Source of the DNA: Erysipelotrichaceae bacterium
GTDB lineage: Bacteria > Bacillota_I > Bacilli_A > Erysipelotrichales > Coprobacillaceae
Reading direction: 5' to 3'
Assembly (NCBI GenBank): GCA_021201315.1
Contig: JAJQFG010000048.1
Location: 1-35,421, forward strand
Length of the DNA: 35,421 bases
Shown: piece by piece, positions 7,513 through 18,034 of the stretch
Layout of the letters: the number at the start of each line of letters is the position of its first letter
How positions within the stretch are numbered: the stretch's first letter is position 1
Position numbers and translations under genes: made by a program
Notes under the pieces: model-generated
Seen by the model: the letters and a program-made list of their open reading frames with translations, nothing else
Database searches by the model: none
What the model was told of the DNA's origin: nothing

Positions 7513-9036
7513 AGGAGGTTTACTTGTAATATCATAGAATACTCTGTTAACCCCTCTGACTTCATTAATAATACGTGACATAACTTTATTAAGTACTTCA
7601 TAAGGTATTTGGGCTGCTTCAGCTGTCATAAAATCAATAGTATTGACTGCTCTTAAAGCAATAGCGTAATCATAAGTTCTTTCATCACCCATAACGCCTA
7701 CTGATTGCATATTAGTAAGCGCCGCAAAATATTGACCTATACTTCTATCTAAACCAGCATTCGCTATTTCTTCACGATAAATAGCATCAGCATCTTGCAC
7801 AATTCTTACCTTTTCTGCTGTAACTTCACCAATAATACGAATACCTAATCCAGGTCCTGGGAACGGTTGACGATAAACAAGATAATCTGGAATTCCTAAT
7901 TCCAACCCTACTTTTCTTACTTCATCTTTAAAAAGATCTCTTAAAGGTTCAATGATTTCCTTAAAATCCACATGATCTGGTAAACCACCAACATTATGAT
8001 GAGACTTAATGACTGCAGATTCGCCACCTAAACCACTTTCAACAACATCAGGATAAATGGTACCTTGAACTAAGAAATCAACAGCACCAATCTTTTTAGC
8101 TTCTTCTTCAAAAACTCTGATAAATTCTTCACCTATGATTTTTCTTTTCTTTTCAGGATCCGTCACACCTTTAAGTTTATCATAATATCTTTGTTGGGCA
8201 TTCACTCTTATAAAATTAAGTTCATAAGGTCCATCTTCACCAAAAACAGCTTCAACCTCATCACCTTCATTTTTTCTCAGTAAGCCATGATCAACAAACA
8301 CACAAGTCAATTGATTACCAATAGCTTTAGATAATAAGACAGCAGCTACTGATGAATCAACCCCACCAGACAAAGCACATAAAACCTTACCATTACCCAC
8401 TTTATTTCTAATATCTTGAATAGATTCTTCAACAAATGAATCCATGCGCCAATCACCATGACAATGACAAACATCCTTTACAAAGTTTTCAATCATCTTA
8501 GTTCCTTCCTGCGTATGTAATACTTCAGGATGAAATTGTATACCATATAGATTCTTTTCTTTATTTTCACAAGCAGCTACAGGACAATCTTTCGTAGTAG
8601 CCGTAATTCTAAATCCATCAGCAACTTTAGATATATAATCAAAATGGCTCATCCAACAAACACTTTCTTTTGCTACATTAGAAAATAACACAGAAGAATT
8701 ATCAACTGTTAATTGAGATTTTCCATATTCTCTTACACTTGCTCTTTCAACCTTACCACCTAATAAATGTTGCATCAGTTGTGCTCCATAACAAAGACCT
8801 AATACAGGAATATCTAATTCAAAGAGTTCTTTAGAATAAGTTGCACTATCTTTCTCATAACAGCTACTAGGTCCACCAGTTAAAATAATACCCATAGGAT
8901 TCATTTCTTTAATCTTTTCAATATCCGTCTTATAAGAATAAATCTCACAATAAACCTGGCATTCTCTGACTCTTCTAGCCACTAATTGATTATATTGACC
9001 ACCAAAATCTAAAACAATGACTAATTCACGTTTCAC
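7492..9036 (-). CDS. guaA: GMP synthase (glutamine-hydrolysing)
   Basis: This 514-aa cytosolic enzyme converts XMP, ATP and glutamine to GMP, the last step of guanine nucleotide synthesis. The N-terminal class I glutamine amidotransferase domain has its nucleophile C82 in GLCYGAQ and the His-Glu of FHPEVLHT near residue 168. The ATP-pyrophosphatase domain follows with the P-loop LSGGVDSS near 223, and the C-terminal dimerisation domain ends KPPGTIEFE, the usual GuaA ending. Start is GTG, supported by AGGAGG seven bases upstream. The gene lies 11 bases after purA, so the AMP and GMP branch enzymes are co-transcribed. Length is normal, and the intact C-terminus shows that the neighbouring element does not disrupt it. 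Confidence 0.98.
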   Translation of the reverse strand: MKRELVIVLDFGGQYNQLVARRVRECQVYCEIYSYKTDIEKIKEMNPMGIILTGGPSSCYEKDSATYSKELFELDIPVLGLCYGAQLMQHLLGGKVERASVREYGKSQLTVDNSSVLFSNVAKESVCWMSHFDYISKVADGFRITATTKDCPVAACENKEKNLYGIQFHPEVLHTQEGTKMIENFVKDVCHCHGDWRMDSFVEESIQDIRNKVGNGKVLCALSGGVDSSVAAVLLSKAIGNQLTCVFVDHGLLRKNEGDEVEAVFGEDGPYELNFIRVNAQQRYYDKLKGVTDPEKKRKIIGEEFIRVFEEEAKKIGAVDFLVQGTIYPDVVESGLGGESAVIKSHHNVGGLPDHVDFKEIIEPLRDLFKDEVRKVGLELGIPDYLVYRQPFPGPGLGIRIIGEVTAEKVRIVQDADAIYREEIANAGLDRSIGQYFAALTNMQSVGVMGDERTYDYAIALRAVNTIDFMTAEAAQIPYEVLNKVMSRIINEVRGVNRVFYDITSKPPGTIEFE

Positions 9037-9047
9037 AACCTCGCCTC

Positions 9048-10352
<1,305 letters not shown>

Positions 10353-10382
10353 TTAATTTTCATTGACGTTTCTACATTATTT

Positions 10383-10411
10383 ATTATATGATAAATACAG
10401 TTATAAGTAAA
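10383..10411 (-). promoter_or_regulatory. Promoter of purA-guaA
   Basis: Minus strand TTTACT (10406-10411), 17-base spacer, TATAAT (10383-10388), about 57 bases upstream of the purA start. The -10 is perfect, the -35 moderate. Confidence 0.55.
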
Positions 10412-10448
10412 ATTAATATTTTATAAATTTGATATAAGGAGACCTAAT

Positions 10449-11315
10449 ATGTCAATCAAACTAGAACAATACAAGATATTCAACGAAGCTGCCTCTACTT
10501 TATCATTTTCAAAAGCTGCTAAAAACCTCTATATTTCACAATCTGCTGTTTCTCAAACGATTCGTGTATTAGAAAATGAACTCAATACCCAATTATTTAT
10601 ACGTCAATCTAAAGGTGTTACTTTAACTAAAGAAGGAGAGGTATTGCATCAACAAATAGCGGTTGCTTTATCTTTAATCAATACTGCCGAAAATCAAATT
10701 AAAAACTATCAGGAATTGACTTATGGTCAATTAAGTATTGGTGCTGGTGATACAATTAGTGAAAACTATTTGATGGATTATCTTGTAAGATTTAAGAAAC
10801 TATATCCTCATGTGACTATTCAAATGGTTAATCGTACTAGTCATGAAATTATTGATTTACTAAAAAGTGGTCAAATCGAAATAGGATTTATCAATATGCC
10901 TATCTATGATGAAGCCATTACCATGAAAGAATGTTTACAAGTTCATGATATCTTTGTCTCTAAGCATCAAGATAATCATGTTTATTCTTTACAAGAGCTT
11001 GTTAAAGAACCATTGATATTATTAGAAAGATCTTCTAATTCAAGAAGATATGTTGATTCCTATTTTGCCTCACAAGGGATATTATTAAAAGCTGATATTG
11101 AACTTGGTTCATATGCACTATTACTAGAAGCAGCTAAAAATCAATTAGGTTTTGCATGTGTCATTAGAGAATTTTCTTTAAAAGGACTACATCAAAAAGA
11201 TATTTATGAAGTCAACCTAAAACAACCTATTCCCCAAAGAAGTATTGGTTATGCTTATTTATCTAGAAAAACATTGACGCCAGCAGCTTTAAAATTTATT
11301 GAATTGTTGAATTAA
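10449..11315 (+). CDS. LysR-family transcriptional regulator
   Basis: A 288-aa LysR-type protein. Residues 3-60 are the winged helix-turn-helix (FNEAASTLSFSKAAKNLY, then SQSAVSQTIRVLENEL, then RQSKGVTLTKEG). Residues 90-288 are the periplasmic-binding-like effector domain (GQLSIGAGDTISENYLMDYL...). AAGGAG seven bases before the ATG supports the start. It is divergent from purA across about 120 bases, so it may share a control region, but LysR proteins usually regulate a neighbouring or distant metabolic gene and nothing in the sequence identifies its effector. The gene ends in a bidirectional terminator shared with the toxin-antitoxin pair. Confidence 0.93.
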   Translation: MSIKLEQYKIFNEAASTLSFSKAAKNLYISQSAVSQTIRVLENELNTQLFIRQSKGVTLTKEGEVLHQQIAVALSLINTAENQIKNYQELTYGQLSIGAGDTISENYLMDYLVRFKKLYPHVTIQMVNRTSHEIIDLLKSGQIEIGFINMPIYDEAITMKECLQVHDIFVSKHQDNHVYSLQELVKEPLILLERSSNSRRYVDSYFASQGILLKADIELGSYALLLEAAKNQLGFACVIREFSLKGLHQKDIYEVNLKQPIPQRSIGYAYLSRKTLTPAALKFIELLN

Positions 11316-11343
11316 AAAAATCATGAATGAATCATGATTTTTT
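11314..11343. terminator. Bidirectional terminator between lysR and the AbiE-type operon
   Basis: AAATCATGA (11318-11326) and TCATGATTT (11332-11340) around a 5-base loop, with A and T runs on both sides. It serves the convergent LysR gene and toxin gene; the toxin stop codon lies inside it. Confidence 0.88.
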
Positions 11344-12178
11344 AAATCACTCGAATAAACATGTTAATTAGTGAATATACATCTTTTTTCAAATACAATG
11401 CATATTCTTCATCATCAATATCCATAAAATTAACAACATCTACAACACCTGCATGATTCATACTTGCAAACTTACCAGCTAATTTTTGTTTCATATCCAA
11501 TATAATCTGTCTATCACGAACAAAAGTGAATTCCTCAGCAAGCATTTTTACTCCTCCAGGATAATATTTAACTACAAAATAAATATCGTAGGCATCTTTT
11601 GGTTTACCTCTTCCTAATGCTGCAGTTTTCATTACTAAAAAGGGAACAACTGCAACTAAATTAACATTTGCTACATCGACAACACCATCTGATCTTTCAG
11701 CTTCAACTATTACTTTTTGAGGAGGAAACTCAAATGCAAAATTACCACCAGTTGCTTTAAGTGCTCTTACACCTTGTACATGCTGACTTCTTTTCTTTTG
11801 CGTTGTACCACCATAAATTCCAGCCAATATATCAACATCAACTGAAAATATTTCACCATTAATTTCTACATCTTTTACAAATGAGAAATATTTTTCTGGA
11901 TGTTCTACGTAACCATTTTTCAATAAAATTCTAGACATGGAAAGATAACCAGCATCCTGTAATGTAAGATGATTGATTAGTATATCTACATCAACACTGC
12001 CAATATGATTTTCTTGTGGAAACATCAATGTTGGTACCCATCCACCTACAATTCTAAAATCTTCCTCGTATTCACCAAACAAATTAACTAATTCAACCAA
12101 AACTCTATGTGCTGCTTCTTTCTGTCCTTCAGAATAAGAAATAACATTTTTTAAATCGCTATCATGTACTAAAGCCAT
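11342..12178 (-). CDS. AbiEii-type nucleotidyltransferase (toxin of a type IV toxin-antitoxin pair)
   Basis: A 278-aa protein with the DNA polymerase beta-like nucleotidyltransferase fold. RIVGGWVPTLM (residues 42-52) gives the Gly-Gly motif, and SVDVDI places the catalytic aspartates at D63 and D65. Further on, KTAALGRGKPKDAYDIYFV fits the KxxA...KDxxD signature of AbiEii/AbiGii toxins, which transfer nucleotides to cellular targets such as tRNA and stop growth or phage propagation. AAGGAG seven bases before the ATG supports the start. The gene overlaps the 3' end of the AbiEi-like gene by 17 bases, the usual antitoxin-first order. The active-site residues are all present, so it should be active. 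Substrate is not predictable from the sequence; an abortive-infection role is inference from the family. Confidence 0.8.
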   Translation of the reverse strand: MALVHDSDLKNVISYSEGQKEAAHRVLVELVNLFGEYEEDFRIVGGWVPTLMFPQENHIGSVDVDILINHLTLQDAGYLSMSRILLKNGYVEHPEKYFSFVKDVEINGEIFSVDVDILAGIYGGTTQKKRSQHVQGVRALKATGGNFAFEFPPQKVIVEAERSDGVVDVANVNLVAVVPFLVMKTAALGRGKPKDAYDIYFVVKYYPGGVKMLAEEFTFVRDRQIILDMKQKLAGKFASMNHAGVVDVVNFMDIDDEEYALYLKKDVYSLINMFIRVI

Positions 12179-13202
12179 TTAATATCTCCTTTTCTAAAAT
12201 GGCCTCTGCAAGAACTTCACATCTTCCATTAATATTTATACCATCTAAATACATTTGGACAGGTGAAACAACTTGGGAATTATCAATATATTGCCAATTC
12301 ATAAGAACACTTTCATCGTAAGGTACAATTAAAGTAATATTTGAACCAAAACTCGTTTTTTCACAATTTAAGTATGAAATAACTTTCTCTAAATCTAAAC
12401 TACTGACATAAACATGAACCTTATAATATCTCACAACTGGCTGATACCTAACACCTCCTGAATAACCAGTCAAATAATAATCCACTCCAATCTTATCTTT
12501 CATGTTTATAAGTTTGGTTTCAATATCAACAATATTATCCATAGAATAACACTCAATAATATCTGTGTTTTTTCCATAAACTTTAGCCCACTCTTCCAAA
12601 ACCTCTTTAGGTTTTGTCAATATCATACCTTCATCTGTTTGTTTCATTTGATCATTTTGAGCTAAAAAATTCTTCACTTTTGATACTTGACCAATACTAC
12701 ATCCAACATATTCTGATAATTCCTTCATCTTCCAGGGCCTGTTTATATCCTCAAATAATACACGTAATATTTTAGAAGATACAACTGAAGATCTTTCATA
12801 AATGGACTTAAGTCCTCTTTTAGACACATGATTGTTTTTATTGCCTTTAATATCTATATAAACAGAACCAAAATTCAATAAGCAATTACCTGCCCCATCC
12901 ATAAAACTTATACTATTATCTTTACAATAATGATAGGTTATATCACTTATATAAGAAGCATATATAAAAAGATATTTATCATTTAAAAGTGAATGATATT
13001 TTTCATAAGTATTTTTAACGATTGATGGATATCCATTGCTTAACATGATTAATCCAATATTCATAACTTCACCAGATTGCATATCTACAATAATATGCGC
13101 ATCAAATAATTCATCATCTTTATAACGACAATCCTTAACTATAGGTATTTCCTTTATAAATTGAATGATATGTTGTAATTGTGTTTGTTTTTGAAGTTTC
13201 AC
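12162..13202 (-). CDS. AbiEi-like antitoxin and transcriptional autoregulator
   Basis: About 346 residues. The N-terminal half (to about residue 150) resembles the restriction-like domain seen in some AbiEi relatives (SFMDGAGNCLLNFGSVYIDIKG). A winged helix-turn-helix follows (SSKILRVLFEDINRPWKMK, then ELSEYVGCSIGQVSKVKNFL). The C-terminal region completes an AbiEi-type architecture. In type IV systems the antitoxin counters the toxin without direct binding and represses its own operon. An ATG at 13265 opens the same frame, but a TTGACT-17-TATAAT promoter (13237-13265) puts the transcript start near 13230, so that ATG is not transcribed. GTG at 13202 with GGTGGTGAT just upstream is preferred; ATG at 13223 is an alternative. 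Confidence 0.72.
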   Translation of the reverse strand: MKLQKQTQLQHIIQFIKEIPIVKDCRYKDDELFDAHIIVDMQSGEVMNIGLIMLSNGYPSIVKNTYEKYHSLLNDKYLFIYASYISDITYHYCKDNSISFMDGAGNCLLNFGSVYIDIKGNKNNHVSKRGLKSIYERSSVVSSKILRVLFEDINRPWKMKELSEYVGCSIGQVSKVKNFLAQNDQMKQTDEGMILTKPKEVLEEWAKVYGKNTDIIECYSMDNIVDIETKLINMKDKIGVDYYLTGYSGGVRYQPVVRYYKVHVYVSSLDLEKVISYLNCEKTSFGSNITLIVPYDESVLMNWQYIDNSQVVSPVQMYLDGININGRCEVLAEAILEKEILNGFST

Positions 13203-13214
13203 TTTTATCACCAC

Positions 13215-13233
13215 TTTCACCATTTTGGTGAAA
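13215..13233. promoter_or_regulatory. Operator 1 of the AbiE-type operon
   Basis: Perfect dyad TTTCACCA-TTT-TGGTGAAA centred at 13224, covering the predicted transcription start. It has the same half-site as operator 2 and is the expected target of the AbiEi-like winged-helix protein. Confidence 0.75.
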
Positions 13234-13236
13234 TTA

Positions 13237-13265
13237 ATTATAACAGTGAAATTCATAAAAGTCAA
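13237..13265 (-). promoter_or_regulatory. Promoter of the AbiE-type operon
   Basis: Minus strand TTGACT (13260-13265), exactly 17 bases, TATAAT (13237-13242). It lies between two operators, a geometry suited to repression by looping or by two bound dimers. Confidence 0.85.
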
Positions 13266-13271
13266 TGTATA

Positions 13272-13328
13272 ATTTCACTCTTAATATTGGTTTCACCAAT
13301 TTGGTGAAACAACAATTAAGTGTGAAAT
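13272..13328. promoter_or_regulatory. Operator 2: nested 57-bp palindrome upstream of the AbiE-type promoter
   Basis: An inner dyad TTTCACCAA-T-TTGGTGAAA (13291-13309) sits inside outer arms at 13272-13285 and 13315-13328 that pair with one mismatch (ATTTCACTCTTAAT against ATTAAGTGTGAAAT). Both are centred on 13300, 76 bp from the centre of operator 1. All arms carry the TTTCAC half-site. Confidence 0.72.
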
Positions 13329-13355
13329 AAAAGGATTTAGAACCTCTCTAAATCC
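13328..13355 (-). terminator. Terminator of the siroheme operon, overlapping its last codons
   Basis: Arms GGATTTAG and CTAAATCC (13333-13340, 13348-13355) with a 7-base loop and a T-rich tail on the minus strand. The hairpin includes the final codons and stop of the last gene. Confidence 0.75.
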
Positions 13356-14440
13356 CATTTTTGTTTAAAATAATGAATTGCTTCTCTATTTTTTAATAAT
13401 ACTGGTTGTATTTCTATACCTTGAGGTATTTTTGTAAGAACATCCTGTTGATAATGTTTTCCTTCACTAAAAAGGAAAGGAATCAGTGAATGTATATCAG
13501 ATAAGTCAGTATCATCCAAATCCATAAATGAACAAGCATTTAATGAATAGGAAAATGGTATATGTTGACGTGGATGATAGATAAGTAATGTATGAACATC
13601 TACATGATATGTTTGTAGTAGTTTATCTAAATCATTTTGGCTTTGAATAATTGGTGAAGATAAATGTTTAAATTTTTCTGATAGTTTTTGATATAACAAG
13701 CCATCATATAAGACTAATGGATATATTGTATAATCAATTTTTAAAGCTTCTAGATAAGGATAAAGTAGGTTTAAGTCTTCATAAGTACCCTGAGCATTTT
13801 GGCAAATATAGTAGTCTTCAAATTCATCATATAAGATATCTAATTCTTTAGCAGCTGTTGGTACAAAGAGAATTGATTGTTTATCTCCTTCTATAGCTTT
13901 TAATAAGAATTCTATAGATTGTATTTTTAAATGACATGCTTGATTGAGTAATGATCTTTTATTAGATACATTTAATAAATAAGGTCTTAGTCTTCCTAAT
14001 AGTTCTATCTTATCATGATGCTTATGATCTATATTTTCTATTTCTTTTTCTAATACAAAGTTATAGCTTGGATATTGACCATTGGTACTATAACCAATCA
14101 ATAAAGTATCTGATTCATAGTTTTTCATCATTTTAGCATTGATATGAGCTTTGGTCATTGAACTAACTAAGATATTTCTATTTTGACAATCATGAACAAT
14201 TTGTTGATTCATTATTGGATCATTAGTAGCTGCTATGACATAAAATTGATGATCAAGATATGAAGAATTGTAAGAATCTTCAATATAATGAATATGATCA
14301 ATAGAATGATGAATGGTTTGAGATAAAACTGTAATATTGGCTTTTTCTTTGAGACATTCTTTTATTTTATGTTGAGCTGTTTGCCCATCACCAACAATTA
14401 AAACATTTTTATTTTCTAATATTAATCCAACACAAATCAT
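13337..14440 (-). CDS. Precorrin-2 dehydrogenase fused to a sirohydrochlorin chelatase-like domain
   Basis: A 367-aa protein for the last steps of siroheme synthesis. Residues 1-165 resemble the SirC/Met8p NAD-dependent dehydrogenase: a Rossmann start NVLIVGDGQTAQHKIK and the IAATNDPIMNQQIV block, whose Asp corresponds to the catalytic residue. The usual GGGxVA glycine motif is altered to GDGQTA. Residues 190-367 are less clear, but IPFLFSEGKHYQQDV near 325 matches the C-terminal half of CbiX/CbiK chelatases, with the metal-site His kept; the N-terminal chelatase His is not obvious. I infer a bifunctional enzyme inserting iron (or cobalt) into sirohydrochlorin. Its start overlaps the cobA-hemD stop by 4 bases and it is the last gene of the operon. 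Confidence 0.72.
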   Translation of the reverse strand: MICVGLILENKNVLIVGDGQTAQHKIKECLKEKANITVLSQTIHHSIDHIHYIEDSYNSSYLDHQFYVIAATNDPIMNQQIVHDCQNRNILVSSMTKAHINAKMMKNYESDTLLIGYSTNGQYPSYNFVLEKEIENIDHKHHDKIELLGRLRPYLLNVSNKRSLLNQACHLKIQSIEFLLKAIEGDKQSILFVPTAAKELDILYDEFEDYYICQNAQGTYEDLNLLYPYLEALKIDYTIYPLVLYDGLLYQKLSEKFKHLSSPIIQSQNDLDKLLQTYHVDVHTLLIYHPRQHIPFSYSLNACSFMDLDDTDLSDIHSLIPFLFSEGKHYQQDVLTKIPQGIEIQPVLLKNREAIHYFKQKWDLERF

Positions 14441-15855
14441 ATATTATTCTCCAAAGCTAATTGCACCATCAGTTTCTTATCTGGTTTAGAAGTTTCTAAG
14501 ATAGAAACACCAGGATAACACTTTTTAAGCATTTCTGTTGTTTTTGGTCCTATTGATATAGCCTTATCAAAGGTAATCGTTACTTTTGATAAACGTTTGA
14601 CAGAAGAAGCACAAGTAAAGAAAGCCATATTGTAGTGTCCCTTAATAGAAATATCAGTTTCAACGTTTTCATATGCATTGTAGTATGTATCATTATCATG
14701 GATTTTATGAATAGATTGGATATCTTTTAATTGTACGATAAGCAAATGATTATAGGATAATGATGGTAATTCTTTATTGAATTCATCACTATTACCTTTA
14801 GAAATATAGGATGCTTGAATACCATATTGTTTAAGTGCATCAGCTGTTTTACTTCCAATTACTATAAAATCTATGCCAAACAATTGTCTAATATCATCAT
14901 ATCGCTTAAAATATTGTTGCATAAATGCATGAACACCATTTTGACTTGTCATAATGATACCATCATATAAAGATAAATCAGGCAATGGATTATTCATATA
15001 TTGAATAAGACCAGTTGTGACTTCGGTAATATCTCCACCACTTTCATCTAATAATTGTTTAAGTGTATGGTCATTACCAACGGAAGTAACTAATATTTTT
15101 TGATGAAATAATGGTTTATTTTCATAGAAATCCAGCTTTTCTTTAAGATTAACAACCTTGCCTACTACAATGAGCATTGGTGCAGGAATAGGATTTTCAT
15201 TGAATTTATCTAGAATATTTTCTAGTGTACCAACTATGGTTTGTTGCGATGGTAAGGTGGCATTAGATATTAAAGCGACTGGTGTTTGATGATCTTTTTC
15301 AATTGCTAATAAACGTTTAATAATATATGGTAACTTAGCACGTCCCATCAAAAAGACATAGGTCATATCATCATTTAAATAGCGCATATAATCAATTGTT
15401 TCTTCACCATTGTTTTGCATGGATGGGGTGACAACCTGAAAACCTCTAGAAAGACCACGATGGGTTAAAGGAATACCCGCATAAGCAGGACCAGCCAAAG
15501 CTGAACTAACACCAGGAACGACTTCAAAATCTATACCTTCTTTTTGAAGTCGTAAACCTTCTTCGCCTCCTCTACCAAAAACATAAACATCTCCACCTTT
15601 TAAACGTACAATTGTTTCATATTGTTTACTACATTCAACAATCAAATCATTAATTTGATCTTGATCTAAATAATGGGTGCCAGCACGTTTTCCTGCAAAG
15701 ATTTTCATACAATCATCTTTACAATAATCCAATATATGATTATCAATTAAACTATCATAAATAATACAATCACAAGATTGTATTAAACGCATAGCTTTAA
15801 CTGTATATAAATCCAGTGTTCCAGGTCCACTACCTACCAAATATACTTTACTCAT
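14437..15855 (-). CDS. Bifunctional uroporphyrinogen-III C-methyltransferase / uroporphyrinogen-III synthase
   Basis: A 472-aa fusion of CobA and HemD. Residues 1-235 form the SAM-dependent methylase that turns uroporphyrinogen III into precorrin-2: VYLVGSGPGTLDLYTVKA, YDSLI, VRLKGGDVYVFGRGGEE, VVPGVSSALAGPAYAGIPLTHR (first half of each signature) and the FLMGRAKL segment. Residues 250-472 are the synthase that closes hydroxymethylbilane into uroporphyrinogen III; it is recognised by its two-lobed layout (ILVTSVGND..., DGIIMTSQNGVHAF, FFTCASSVKRL, ISIGPKTTEML). Such fusions are common in Firmicutes. It overlaps hemC by 8 bases and the next gene by 4 bases. With methylase and synthase in one chain, flux is directed to siroheme/corrinoids rather than haem. 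Confidence 0.93.
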   Translation of the reverse strand: MSKVYLVGSGPGTLDLYTVKAMRLIQSCDCIIYDSLIDNHILDYCKDDCMKIFAGKRAGTHYLDQDQINDLIVECSKQYETIVRLKGGDVYVFGRGGEEGLRLQKEGIDFEVVPGVSSALAGPAYAGIPLTHRGLSRGFQVVTPSMQNNGEETIDYMRYLNDDMTYVFLMGRAKLPYIIKRLLAIEKDHQTPVALISNATLPSQQTIVGTLENILDKFNENPIPAPMLIVVGKVVNLKEKLDFYENKPLFHQKILVTSVGNDHTLKQLLDESGGDITEVTTGLIQYMNNPLPDLSLYDGIIMTSQNGVHAFMQQYFKRYDDIRQLFGIDFIVIGSKTADALKQYGIQASYISKGNSDEFNKELPSLSYNHLLIVQLKDIQSIHKIHDNDTYYNAYENVETDISIKGHYNMAFFTCASSVKRLSKVTITFDKAISIGPKTTEMLKKCYPGVSILETSKPDKKLMVQLALENNI

Positions 15856-16738
15856 TTTCTAATTGCCCCTTCATTTTAAGTGCTAATTGTTGTATTTGAT
15901 CAAATGCGTTATCTTTATCAAATACGCATGTTTCTTTAATCAGTTTGCCTTCTTCATTTCCTAATAATGCATCAATGTGAATATTATCTTTATATACTTC
16001 TACATAAGCACCCACTGGAATATGGCAACTTCCATTGATTGTTTCTAAGAATGTACACTCTAACTTCATTTTATAAGTAGCATCTTTATCACTTATATTA
16101 TTAATCATATCATATAATATATCATTTTCTCTAACTTCAATTCCCAGCATTCCTTGGGCGCAGGCGGGAACAAAGATATGAGGATCTAAATACTCACTAA
16201 TCAAATCTTTTCTTTCAATTCTCTCAAGTCCTGCAGCTGCTAAAACTAGTCCATCATAATGATTGTCAACCATTTTTTGAATGCGGGTATGAATATTTCC
16301 TCTTATATCTACAATGTTTAAATCAGAACGTAACTTTAGTAATTGATATTTTCTTCTTTTACTACCAGTAGCAATGGTTGCACCTATTGGTAAATCATTT
16401 AGTGAATCGTAACCATTTAAAACCAAGCAATCACGACAATCTGCATTTTCTAAGGTATCTGTAAATACTAAGCCTTCAACACATTGAGAGGGCATATCTT
16501 TCATACTATGAACAGCGATATCTATTTCATGATTGAGTAATTGTTGTTCAATTTCTTTGACAAATAAGCCTTTATCTCCTATTTTTTCTAAGGATTGATT
16601 CAATATTTTATCACCCTTAGTATGAATTACTTTAATTTCATATTCATTTTCTGGATAATGTTGTTTTAATTTATTTAAAACCAATTGTGTTTGTATAAGT
16701 GCTAACTTTGATCCTCTTGAACCCAATACAATTTTCAT
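15848..16738 (-). CDS. hemC: Hydroxymethylbilane synthase (porphobilinogen deaminase)
   Basis: A 296-aa enzyme that links four porphobilinogen units into hydroxymethylbilane. Signatures: GSRGSKLALIQTQLV at the N-terminus, IAVHSMKDMP with catalytic D81, ATGSKRRKYQL (arginine/lysine pocket), and C238 in INGSCHIPVGAY, which attaches the dipyrromethane cofactor. Length is normal. Its start overlaps the hemL stop by 4 bases (ATGA type) and its end overlaps cobA-hemD by 8 bases. Its substrate must come from porphobilinogen synthase (HemB), which is not encoded in this window. Confidence 0.96.
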   Translation of the reverse strand: MKIVLGSRGSKLALIQTQLVLNKLKQHYPENEYEIKVIHTKGDKILNQSLEKIGDKGLFVKEIEQQLLNHEIDIAVHSMKDMPSQCVEGLVFTDTLENADCRDCLVLNGYDSLNDLPIGATIATGSKRRKYQLLKLRSDLNIVDIRGNIHTRIQKMVDNHYDGLVLAAAGLERIERKDLISEYLDPHIFVPACAQGMLGIEVRENDILYDMINNISDKDATYKMKLECTFLETINGSCHIPVGAYVEVYKDNIHIDALLGNEEGKLIKETCVFDKDNAFDQIQQLALKMKGQLENE

Positions 16739-18033
16739 AAAGCCTCCTCAATTTTCTCCATGGCCTTATCAAAAGCTTCAACTGTTTTATTAAAATCTTC
16801 CTGGTCATGAGCATTGGAAACAAACATGGCTTCAAATTGTGAAGGAGCTAATAATATGTTTTGATTTAACATAGCATTAAAATAAATCGCATATAAATCT
16901 ACATTACATTCTTTGACATCATCATAATTAGTTATATTTCCTTCTTTAAAGAATACTGTTAACAAGGAACCACATTGATGAATGGTACAAGGTACATGAT
17001 GTTTATCAATCGAAGTCTGCATAGCATTCTTCAATTTAACCGCATAATTTTCAATATTACTATAAACTTCCTGATGCTCTTTTAAATAACTTAATAACTT
17101 ATAACCTAGATGCATCGCTAAAGGATTACCAGATAATGTTCCTGCTTGATACACAGGGCCAACAGGAGATACATAATCCATAATTTCCTTTTTACCTGCA
17201 TAAGCACCTACTGGCATCCCCGCACCAATAATCTTACCAAAACAAGCCATATCAGGAATAACCCCATAGTAACCTGCAGCTCCATCTAATCCTATTCTAA
17301 AACCACTAATCACTTCATCAAAAATAAGCACAATACCTTCTTCATCACATATATTTCTAAGTTCTACTAAAAACTCCTTATTTGCAGGAATCAACCCCAT
17401 ATTAGCCGCAATTGGTTCAATAATAATCGCGGCAATTTCATTTTTATTATCACTCACAATCTTTTTAACAGAATCAATATCATTATAACGACAAACCAAC
17501 GTATTTTTGATTACATCATAAGGGACACCTGGTGATGTTGGTGTTTGAAAAGTCAAAGCACCACTACCAGCACTAACCAATAAACTATCATTATGGCCAT
17601 GATAATTTCCTTCAAATTTTACAATTTTATCTTTGCCTGTATAACCTCTAGCTACTCTTAAAGCAGACATAGTTGCTTCTGTCCCAGAATTCACCATTCT
17701 TACCTTATCAATACCTGGATATAATTCAATGATAAGTTTAGCCAACCTGATTTCTTTTTTAGTAGAAAAACCATAACTAATACCATCTTCAATAATATCT
17801 TGAACACCCTCATTTAAATAATCATTACTGTGACCTAAAATCATTGGTCCCCATGATCCTATATAATCAATATAGGTATTATCATCTTCATCTATAATCT
17901 TAGATCCTTTAGCACTTTTAATAAATAATGGTATTCTTCCAACAGATTTAAAAGCTCTTACAGGTGAATTGACTCCTCCAGGTATAACTTTACAAGCTGC
18001 TTGATATGCTTTATTTGATTCATCAAATTTCAT
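16735..18033 (-). CDS. hemL: Glutamate-1-semialdehyde 2,1-aminomutase
   Basis: A 432-aa PLP enzyme that forms 5-aminolevulinate from glutamate-1-semialdehyde, second step of the C5 pathway. VIPGGVNSPVRAF at residues 17-29 and GSWGPMILGH at 59-68 are family signatures, IFDEVISGFR carries the cofactor-contacting Asp, and K267 in FGKIIGAGMPVGAYAG is the Schiff-base lysine. It resembles the GabT/HemL fold-type I aminotransferases; the VNSPVR and GSWGP motifs separate it from other aminotransferases. It starts one base after hemA ends, in keeping with channelling of the unstable semialdehyde from HemA to HemL, and overlaps hemC by 4 bases. Confidence 0.96.
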   Translation of the reverse strand: MKFDESNKAYQAACKVIPGGVNSPVRAFKSVGRIPLFIKSAKGSKIIDEDDNTYIDYIGSWGPMILGHSNDYLNEGVQDIIEDGISYGFSTKKEIRLAKLIIELYPGIDKVRMVNSGTEATMSALRVARGYTGKDKIVKFEGNYHGHNDSLLVSAGSGALTFQTPTSPGVPYDVIKNTLVCRYNDIDSVKKIVSDNKNEIAAIIIEPIAANMGLIPANKEFLVELRNICDEEGIVLIFDEVISGFRIGLDGAAGYYGVIPDMACFGKIIGAGMPVGAYAGKKEIMDYVSPVGPVYQAGTLSGNPLAMHLGYKLLSYLKEHQEVYSNIENYAVKLKNAMQTSIDKHHVPCTIHQCGSLLTVFFKEGNITNYDDVKECNVDLYAIYFNAMLNQNILLAPSQFEAMFVSNAHDQEDFNKTVEAFDKAMEKIEEAL

Positions 18034-18034
18034 C

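Noticed and set aside
13203-13265. ATG at 13265 as start of the AbiEi-like protein
   Set aside because: It overlaps the -35 box of a strong promoter, so it is upstream of the likely transcript start, and the extension encodes the operator.
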